A stretch of 50,268 nucleotides of DNA from Pseudomonadota bacterium. Lineage in GTDB: Bacteria > Pseudomonadota > Gammaproteobacteria > Burkholderiales > Burkholderiaceae_C. Below, piece after piece: positions 44,611-50,268 of this stretch. The first letter of the stretch is position 1. Each line of letters starts with the position of its first letter. Location: assembly GCA_018241405.1 (NCBI GenBank), contig JAFEDY010000049.1, positions 1-50,268 on the forward strand, in the 5' to 3' direction. The position numbers and the translations under genes are program-made. The notes under the pieces are model-generated. The model did no database searches. It saw only the letters and a program-made list of their open reading frames with translations, and was not told the origin of the DNA.

Positions 44611-45168
44611 TCAGGCATGCAGCCGCGAATTGCGCGGCAAATGCGCCATCAAAAACTCCATCTGGTCGGCCAGGATGCGGCGGTTGCGCAGGATGAAATC
44701 TTCCCACAGGCTGGGCACGTAGGGCGCGTACAACAGGGGCATGCGCGCCTGCTCGGGCGTACGCGGGCCCTTGCGGTGGTTGCAGGAGCGGCAGGCGGTG
44801 ACCACGTTCATCCAGTGGTCGGCGCCCCGGCTGGCGTAGGGCACGATGTGCTCGCGCGTCAGCTCATGTTCATCGAAAAGCCCGCCGCAGTAGGCGCAGA
44901 TATTGCGGTCGCGCGCAAACAGCTTGTTGTTGGTGAGGCTGGGGCGCAGGTCGAAGGGGTTGATGTTGGGCACGCCGCGCGTGCCTATGATGCTGCTGAC
45001 CGCAATCTGCGACTGCTCGCCCGTGATGGCGTTGTGACCGCCGCGAAACAGCGCCACCTGGGCGCCGATTTCCCAGCGCACCTCGCCCGCGGCGTAATGC
45101 GTGACCGCCTGCTCCAGCGATATCCACGATTGCGGCAGCCCTTGGGCCGACAGCTTCAAGACCTTCAC
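44611..45168 (-). CDS. HNH endonuclease
   Basis: 185 residues. Zinc-finger HNH fold: C91-x2-C94 (ICAYCGG), H107 in REHIVPYASRGADHW, N121, and C126-x2-C129-N130 (CRSCNH). The metal-dependent nuclease residues are intact. The N-terminus VKVLKLSAQGLPQSWISLEQAV is the common start of a widespread beta-proteobacterial HNH family. I place the start at GTG 45168 because AGGAGG lies 6 bases before it; the frame runs open to 45306 without another good signal. No restriction or phage neighbours point to a target, so the role (DNA repair, mobile DNA control or housekeeping) is open. Confidence 0.88.
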   Translation of the reverse strand: MKVLKLSAQGLPQSWISLEQAVTHYAAGEVRWEIGAQVALFRGGHNAITGEQSQIAVSSIIGTRGVPNINPFDLRPSLTNNKLFARDRNICAYCGGLFDEHELTREHIVPYASRGADHWMNVVTACRSCNHRKGPRTPEQARMPLLYAPYVPSLWEDFILRNRRILADQMEFLMAHLPRNSRLHA

Positions 45169-45298
45169 CACCTGCCTCCTGTCTCTGTGCACAAGAATCG
45201 GAACGTTGACGTCTCGCCGGCCGCATGTGTATTCACGCGACCGCTGGCGCACAATATACTCTTTTCGTGACAAACAGGCGTCAAGTGCTTGATGGACT

Positions 45299-45325
45299 TG
45301 CGCCAAAAGCTATCAAAAGAAAAGC
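45299..45325 (+). repeat. AGCTAT mini-repeat copy in front of ribF
   Basis: TGCGCCAAAAGCTATCAAAA then GAAAAGC, 6 bases before the ribF start codon and in the spot of its ribosome binding site. No classical Shine-Dalgarno sequence is visible for ribF. Confidence 0.55.
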
Positions 45326-45331
45326 ACTGCG

Positions 45332-46375
45332 ATGAAGATCTTCCGCGGCTTCCATCATCCTGATGTGGCGCCAGCCTGTGCCCTCACGATTGGCAATTTC
45401 GACGGGGTGCACCGGGGCCACCAGGCCATGCTGGCGCTGCTCAACAGCGAGGCCCAGCACCGCGGGGTGGCCAGCTGCGTGCTGACCTTCGAGCCGCACC
45501 CGCGCGACTATTTCGCCGCGCTGCACCGGCGCCCCGAGCTGGCCCCCGCGCGCATAGGCACGCTGCGCGACAAGCTGGCCGAGCTCGCGCGCTGCGGCGT
45601 GCAGCAGACCATCGTGCTGCCGTTCAACGAGCGGCTTGCCAGCCAGTCGGCAGAGGCCTTCATCGAGGACGTGGTGGTGCGCGGCCTGGGCGCACGCTAC
45701 CTGCTGGTGGGCGACGACTTCCGCTTCGGCCGTCAGCGCACGGGCGATTACGCCATGCTGGACGCCGCCGGCCCCGTGCATGGCTTTGAGGTGGCGCGCA
45801 TGAACAGCTACGAGGTGCACGGCCTGCGGGTCTCCAGCACCGCCGTGCGCGAGGCCCTGGCCGCCGGCCGCATGCAGGACGCGGCGCGCCTGCTGGGCCG
45901 GCCCTACACCATATCGGGCCATGTGGTGCACGGCCGCAAGCTGGGGCGCCAGCTCGGCCGATCGGCCGCCAGCGGCCCGGAGCAGGACGGCTTTCGCACG
46001 CTCAACCTGCGCTTTGCGCATTGGAAGCCGGCCGCCAGCGGCATCTTCGCCGTGCTGGTGCATGGCCTGCATGACGAGCCCCTGCCCGGCGTCGCCAACC
46101 TGGGGGTGCGCCCCTCGCTCGACCCGCGGGATGTCAACGGCGGCCGGGTGCTGCTGGAGGCGCACTGCCTCACCTGGCCCGCCCACCTGGGCGCCGAGGG
46201 GGCCTACGGTAAAATCGTGCGCGTGGAACTGCTGCACAAACTGCATGACGAGCTGAAGTACGACAGCCTTGACGCCCTCACGGCCGGCATCGCCAAGGAC
46301 TGCGATGACGCGCGCGCCTTCTTCGCATCCAGCCACGCCGAAACCCGTCGCCAGACCACGCGCGACCGAATTTGA
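45332..46375 (+). CDS. ribF: Bifunctional riboflavin kinase/FAD synthetase
   Basis: 347 residues that make FMN and then FAD from riboflavin. The N-terminal FAD synthetase domain shows GNFDGVHRGH (21-30) and the nucleotidyltransferase motif VSSTAVREAL. The C-terminal kinase domain begins near GRPYTISGHVVHGRKLGR; NLGVRPSLDPRDVNGG and VELLHKLHDELKYDS are typical. The conserved PTAN stretch that follows the first kinase loop is replaced by GFRTLNLRF here. Start ATG 45332 gives the family N-terminus. It leads ribF-ileS-lspA. Confidence 0.95.
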   Translation: MKIFRGFHHPDVAPACALTIGNFDGVHRGHQAMLALLNSEAQHRGVASCVLTFEPHPRDYFAALHRRPELAPARIGTLRDKLAELARCGVQQTIVLPFNERLASQSAEAFIEDVVVRGLGARYLLVGDDFRFGRQRTGDYAMLDAAGPVHGFEVARMNSYEVHGLRVSSTAVREALAAGRMQDAARLLGRPYTISGHVVHGRKLGRQLGRSAASGPEQDGFRTLNLRFAHWKPAASGIFAVLVHGLHDEPLPGVANLGVRPSLDPRDVNGGRVLLEAHCLTWPAHLGAEGAYGKIVRVELLHKLHDELKYDSLDALTAGIAKDCDDARAFFASSHAETRRQTTRDRI

Positions 46376-46457
46376 CGGGGCCCCCTTCGCCCCTCGCTCT
46401 CCCAGACTCTCTTCCGGGCCCTGGCGCCCGGAACGCCCATGATTTGAAGGTTTCCCC

Positions 46458-49313
46458 ATGTCCGACAACAAACCCGCCAAGCCCGAAGCGTCCGCCTACC
46501 GCGCCACGCTGAACATGCCCGACACGCCGTTCCCCATGCGTGGCGACTTGCCCAAACGCGAACCGCAATGGGCCAAGGACTGGGACGAGCAGGGCGTGTA
46601 CAAGAAGCTGCGCGCCGCGCGCACCGGTCATCCGAAGTTCATCCTGCACGACGGCCCGCCCTATGCCAATGGCCAGATCCACATCGGCCACGCGATGAAC
46701 AAAATCCTCAAGGACATGATCGTCAAAAGCCGCCAGCTGGAGGGTTTTGACGCGCTCTACACGCCGGGCTGGGACTGCCACGGCCTGCCGATCGAGAACG
46801 CGATTGAAAAAAAGCACGGCCGCAACCTGCCGCGCGACGAGATGCAGGCCAAGGGCCGCGCCTTTGCCACCGAGCAGATCGCGCAGCAGATGGCCGACTT
46901 CCAGCGCCTGGGCGTGCTCGGCGAATGGGACAACCCCTACAAGACCATGAACTTTGCCAGCGAGGCGCACCAGATGCGCGCCTTGAAGAAGGTCATGGAG
47001 CGCGGCTTCGTCTACCGGGGCTTGAAGCCCGTGTACTGGTGCTTCGACTGCGCAAGCTCGCTGGCCGAGTTCGAGATCGAATACCAGGACAAGCAGAGCC
47101 AGACGCTGGACGTCATGTTCCCGGCCGCCGACCCGGCGCGCCTGGCCGCGGCCTTTGGCCTGCCTGCGCTCGCCAAGGACGCCTTCATCGTCATCTGGAC
47201 CACCACCGCCTGGACGATTCCCGCCAACCAGGCGCTCAACGTCAACCCCGAGCTGGAATACAGCCTGGTCGATACCGAGCGCGGCCTGGTCATCGTCGCC
47301 AGCGCGCTGGTGGAGAAATGCCTGGAGCGCTGGAAGCTGCAAGGCCAGGTCGTCGCCACCGCCCTGGGGCAGAAGCTGGACCTGATGCCCTTCAGGCACC
47401 CCCTGGCCCATGTGGACAAGGCCTTTGACCGCATCTCGCCCGTCTATCTGGCCGACTACGCCACGGCCGAGGACGGCACCGGCATCGTGCACAGCGCGCC
47501 GGCCTATGGCGTGGACGACTTCAACTCCTGCGTGGCCCATGGCCTCCAATACGAGGACATCCTGAACCCCGTGCAGGGCAACGGCGTCTATGCGCCGGAG
47601 TTGGGCATGTTCGGCGGCCAGCATATCTGGAAGGCCGTGCCGGTCATCATCGACGCGCTCAAGGTCGCGGGCCGCCTGCTCGACTCGGTCACCATCACGC
47701 ACAGCTACCCGCATTGCTGGCGCCACAAGTCGCCCGTGATCTATCGCGCCGCCGCCCAGTGGTTCGTGCGCATGGACGAGGGCGAGGGTGTATTCACCGA
47801 CCCGGAACAAAAACCCGCGCAAACCCTGCGCCAGATTGCGCTGGCAGCTATCGAAAAAACCAGCTTCTATCCCGAAAACGGCAAGGCTCGGTTGCGCGAC
47901 ATGATCGCCGGCCGGCCCGACTGGTGCATCTCGCGCCAGCGCAGCTGGGGTGTGCCCCTGCCCTTCTTCCTGCATGTGGACAGCGGCGCGCTGCACCCGC
48001 GCACCATGGAGATCATCGACCAGGCAGCCGCGATCGTTGACCAGGGCGGCATCGAGGCCTGGAGCCGCGTGACGGCGGAAGAAATCCTGGGTGCCGAGGA
48101 CGCCAAGAACTACACCAAGAGCACCGACATCCTCGAAGTCTGGTTCGACTCCGGCAGTACCTTCTGGCATGTGCTGCGCGGCACGCACGCCGGCATGCAC
48201 CATGACGAGGGCCCCGAGGCCGACCTGTACCTGGAAGGCCACGACCAGCACCGCGGCTGGTTCCATTCATCGCTGCTGCTGGCCAGCGCCATCTTCGGCC
48301 GCGCGCCCTACCGGGGCCTCTTGACGCACGGCTTCACCGTCGATGGCCAGGGCAAGAAGATGAGCAAGTCGCTCGGCAACACCGTCTCGCCGCAAGAAGT
48401 CAGCAGCAAGCTGGGCGCCGAGATCATCCGCCTGTGGTGCGCGTCCACCGACTATTCGGGAGACCTGGCGATCGACGACAAGATCCTGGCCCGCGTGGTC
48501 GACGCCTACCGCCGCATCCGCAACACGCTGCGCTTTCTGCTGGCCAACGTGAGCGACTTCGACCCGGCCAAAGACGCCGTGCCGTTTGCCGAGATGCTGG
48601 AGATAGACCGCTACGCCCTCACGCGCGCGGCCGAGCTGCAGCAGGACATCCTGGCGCATTACAAGGTCTACGAGTTCCACCCCGTGGTCGCCAAGCTGCA
48701 GCTGTACTGCTCGGAAGACCTGGGCGGCTTCTACCTCGACGTGCTCAAGGACCGCCTCTACACCACCGCTGCCAAATCCCAAGCGCGGCGCAGCGCGCAG
48801 ACGGCGCTCTACCAGATCACGCACGCCATGCTGCGCTGGATGGCGCCCTTCCTGTCCTTCACGGCCGAGGAAGCCTGGAAGCTCTTCGGCCAGTCCGACT
48901 CCATCTACCTGGAGACCTACCAGAGCATTCCCGCCGCCGACGAGGCCCTGCTGGCCAAGTGGGAGCGCCTGCGCCAGATCCGCGACGCGGTGAACAAGGA
49001 GATCGAGAACGTGCGCACCGCCGGCACCGTGGGCTCGTCGCTGCAGGCCGTGGTCACGCTCACGGCAGCGCCCGAAGACCATGCGCTGCTGCAAAGCCTG
49101 GGGGATGACCTGAAGTTCGTGTTCATAGTCTCCACTATCAATTTGGTAGCTGGTGACGCGCTACAGATCAGCGTCAGCGCCAGTTCTGACCAAAAGTGCG
49201 AGCGCTGCTGGCATTACCGCGCCGACGTGGGCAGCAACAGCGCACACCCCACGCTGTGCGCACGCTGCGACAGCAATCTGCACGGTGCCGGCGAACACCG
49301 GGCACACGCCTGA
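46458..49313 (+). CDS. ileS: Isoleucyl-tRNA synthetase
   Basis: 951 residues, class I synthetase. HIGH 75-78 in [15 protein letters not shown] and KMSKS 634-638 are intact. The CP1 editing domain lies between them, and the anticodon-binding region follows. The C-terminal zinc site uses CERC and CARC pairs. The editing-region sequence around [11 protein letters not shown] (461-468) and the tail around [12 protein letters not shown] (893-903) are encoded by mini-repeats in AT-rich codons. GAAGG before ATG 46458 is the ribosome binding site, 82 bases after ribF. Confidence 0.97.
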   Translation: MSDNKPAKPEASAYRATLNMPDTPFPMRGDLPKREPQWAKDWDEQGVYKKLRAARTGHPKFILHDGPPYANGQIHIGHAMNKILKDMIVKSRQLEGFDALYTPGWDCHGLPIENAIEKKHGRNLPRDEMQAKGRAFATEQIAQQMADFQRLGVLGEWDNPYKTMNFASEAHQMRALKKVMERGFVYRGLKPVYWCFDCASSLAEFEIEYQDKQSQTLDVMFPAADPARLAAAFGLPALAKDAFIVIWTTTAWTIPANQALNVNPELEYSLVDTERGLVIVASALVEKCLERWKLQGQVVATALGQKLDLMPFRHPLAHVDKAFDRISPVYLADYATAEDGTGIVHSAPAYGVDDFNSCVAHGLQYEDILNPVQGNGVYAPELGMFGGQHIWKAVPVIIDALKVAGRLLDSVTITHSYPHCWRHKSPVIYRAAAQWFVRMDEGEGVFTDPEQKPAQTLRQIALAAIEKTSFYPENGKARLRDMIAGRPDWCISRQRSWGVPLPFFLHVDSGALHPRTMEIIDQAAAIVDQGGIEAWSRVTAEEILGAEDAKNYTKSTDILEVWFDSGSTFWHVLRGTHAGMHHDEGPEADLYLEGHDQHRGWFHSSLLLASAIFGRAPYRGLLTHGFTVDGQGKKMSKSLGNTVSPQEVSSKLGAEIIRLWCASTDYSGDLAIDDKILARVVDAYRRIRNTLRFLLANVSDFDPAKDAVPFAEMLEIDRYALTRAAELQQDILAHYKVYEFHPVVAKLQLYCSEDLGGFYLDVLKDRLYTTAAKSQARRSAQTALYQITHAMLRWMAPFLSFTAEEAWKLFGQSDSIYLETYQSIPAADEALLAKWERLRQIRDAVNKEIENVRTAGTVGSSLQAVVTLTAAPEDHALLQSLGDDLKFVFIVSTINLVAGDALQISVSASSDQKCERCWHYRADVGSNSAHPTLCARCDSNLHGAGEHRAHA
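47838..47860 (+). repeat. AGCTAT mini-repeat copy inside ileS (sense)
   Basis: GCGCTGGCAGCTATCGAAAA, then AAC. It is read A-L-A-A-I-E-K, in the same frame as the other sense copies. Confidence 0.55.
49134..49162 (-). repeat. AGCTAT mini-repeat copy in the ileS C-terminus (antisense)
   Basis: Plus strand CACTATCAATTTGGTAGCTG, then GTGACGCGC. It shares CACTATC-n-AAT and (T)AGCT with the long copy in yceH. The codons ACT ATC AAT TTG GTA GCT GGT stand out in this GC-rich gene. Confidence 0.55.
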
Positions 49314-49810
49314 TGGCGCGCGCCGGAAAAGGCGGCGGCGCCAGCCTGTGGCCCTGGCTGGCCTGGGCGGTGCTGCTCATCATCGCCGACCAGTTCACCA
49401 AGACGCTGATCCTGGGCTACTACCGCCTGGGTGACGCTACGTTCGTCACGAGCTTCTTCAACGTCGTGCGCGCGCACAACACGGGCGCGGCCTTCTCCTT
49501 CCTGGCCGACGCCGGGGGCTGGCAGCGCTGGCTGTTCACGGGCATCGCCGTGGTGGTGGCGGCCTTCATCCTGTGGCAGCTGCGCGCGCATCCAGGGCAA
49601 AGGCTGTTCAGCTTCGCGCTGTCCTCCATCCTGGGCGGCGCCATCGGCAACGTGGTGGACCGTCTGCAGCATGGCTATGTGGTGGACTTTCTGGACTTTC
49701 ACCTGCGCGGCTGGCATTTCCCGGCCTTCAACGTGGCCGACTGCGCCATCACCGTGGGCGCGGCCTGCCTGATCCTCGACGAGCTGCTGCGCGTGCGCAA
49801 GACGGGCTGA
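49313..49810 (+). CDS. lspA: Lipoprotein signal peptidase
   Basis: 165 residues, four membrane spans. It cleaves prolipoproteins in front of the lipidated Cys in the inner membrane. The aspartyl dyad is D125 (GYVVDFLDF) and D143 ([11 protein letters not shown]); [10 protein letters not shown] and [11 protein letters not shown] are family blocks. The ATG overlaps the ileS stop (TGATG), showing translational coupling. The usual ileS-lspA order is kept. It converges with the SDR gene after 14 bases. Confidence 0.97.
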   Translation: MARAGKGGGASLWPWLAWAVLLIIADQFTKTLILGYYRLGDATFVTSFFNVVRAHNTGAAFSFLADAGGWQRWLFTGIAVVVAAFILWQLRAHPGQRLFSFALSSILGGAIGNVVDRLQHGYVVDFLDFHLRGWHFPAFNVADCAITVGAACLILDELLRVRKTG

Positions 49811-49824
49811 GGGACGAGGTCACT

Positions 49825-50268
49825 TCAGACCCGTCCAAGCACCGGCATCAGCGCCCCGTGAATGGCGCGCGCGCCGTCCGACGCCAGGAAGCCGATCACC
49901 TCGGCCAGCGCCGCCGGCGCGACCCAGCGCGTGGGGTCGGCGTCCGGCATGGCGGCGCGGTTGGCGGGCGTGTCCAGCGTCGAGGGCAGCACGCAATTGA
50001 CATTGATGCCCTGGTCGCGCAGCTCGGCCGACATCGCCTCGGTCAGGCGCATCAGCGCACTCTTGGACGCGCCGTAGGCGCCCATGCCGGCCGCCCCCTT
50101 GAGCGCGCCCGCGGCGCCCACGGTGATGATGCGGCCCGCGCCCTGCCGGACCATCTGCGGCACGACCGCGGCGGCCACGTGGATCAGGCTGCGCGCATTC
50201 AGGTCCATCATCAGGTCCCAGGCGCCGGCCGGCGTTTCGTGCACCGGCTCGCCCATGTGAAAGCCGCC
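49825..50268 (-). CDS. SDR-family oxidoreductase, start missing
   Basis: 148 codons are visible; the N-terminal part with the NAD(P)-binding glycine motif lies beyond the right edge. The visible part reads NARSLIHVAAAVVPQMV, GRIITVGAAGALKG, and the active-site YGASK (Tyr and Lys four apart). The usual catalytic Ser is replaced by VGAAGA-type sequence, where many SDRs have SS; this is worth checking. A C-terminal WVAPAALAEVIGFLASD-type segment is typical of classical SDRs. The substrate is unknown. The frame runs open through the edge, so the true start is outside the window. Confidence 0.82.
   Translation of the reverse strand, partial: GGFHMGEPVHETPAGAWDLMMDLNARSLIHVAAAVVPQMVRQGAGRIITVGAAGALKGAAGMGAYGASKSALMRLTEAMSAELRDQGINVNCVLPSTLDTPANRAAMPDADPTRWVAPAALAEVIGFLASDGARAIHGALMPVLGRV

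Noticed and set aside
43998..45168. A defence or toxin-antitoxin system made of the kinase and HNH genes
   Set aside because: There is no antitoxin, methyltransferase, helicase or Abi-type partner, and the HNH protein belongs to a broadly conserved family; kept only as a low-interest note.
45169..45306. N-terminal extension of the HNH endonuclease by 46 codons
   Set aside because: Family members start at VKVLKLSAQG and the AGGAGG site is placed for GTG 45168; the extension lacks a start signal.
46376..46457. A T-box or other riboswitch in front of ileS
   Set aside because: Only 82 bases separate ribF and ileS and no conserved T-box sequence or terminator is visible; T-boxes are not expected in this group.
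46278..48266. A 662-codon minus-strand open frame antisense to ileS
   Set aside because: IleS has intact HIGH and KMSKS motifs; the opposite frame shows only shadow composition.

Overview
The window is GC-rich, densely coded bacterial chromosome. The gene order (rpsP-rimM-trmD-rplS; rpmB-rpmG; ribF-ileS-lspA; ftsK-lolA), the livHMGF set, the Bug-type binding protein and the individual protein sequences point to Burkholderiales, most likely Comamonadaceae near Acidovorax, Alicycliphilus or Diaphorobacter. That placement rests on recognising families, not on a search.

Layout. Positions 1-120 are the end of an IS3-family insertion sequence that runs off the left edge. Next come a DEAD-box RNA helicase, a stand-alone LivK-type binding protein, orn, and a M48 protease-phhB-rsgA operon. 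A minus-strand block (4.5 kb) carries rpsP-rimM-trmD-rplS-nudL-cobD-like, with one intrinsic terminator-like hairpin between rpsP and rimM and another between rplS and nudL. After it lie a PAT-type acetyltransferase, a TM2 protein, a Pit phosphate transporter with its DUF47 partner, a small outer-membrane barrel, a DUF486 protein, livHMGF, rarA, a 4-Cys uracil-DNA glycosylase homologue, lolA, ftsK, trxB and rpmB-rpmG.

Positions 25.7-36.7 kb hold the catabolic centre of the window. An IS110-family remnant is followed by an 11-gene minus-strand operon for homoprotocatechuate meta-cleavage (hpaG1-G2-E-D-F-H-I). It is led by a complete TRAP transporter (dctPQM) and contains one orphan Bug binding protein. 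A MarR-family hpaR is divergent. The shared intergenic region carries a sigma70-like promoter (TTGACT-17-TTTAAT) whose spacer is a palindrome, plus two copies of a 15-bp operator, one beside each gene start. The 4-hydroxyphenylacetate hydroxylase genes hpaBC are not in the window.

The right part has an RsmB-like methyltransferase, purN, yceH, a PimC/PimD-like acyl-CoA dehydrogenase pair, and a small accessory patch (AraC regulator, unknown secreted protein, degraded MFS exporter, P-loop kinase, HNH endonuclease). It ends with ribF-ileS-lspA and a truncated SDR gene.

The most unusual signal is spread over the whole window. About fifteen copies of a degenerate mini-repeat, roughly GCGC-n3/4-AGCTAT-n-AA in its short form and about 55 bp in its long form, occur in intergenic spaces, at gene ends and inside coding sequences. 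Inside genes they appear as AT-rich patches of rare codons. All five sense-oriented intragenic copies are read in the same frame. No CRISPR array, tRNA, rRNA, prophage or recognisable defence island was seen.
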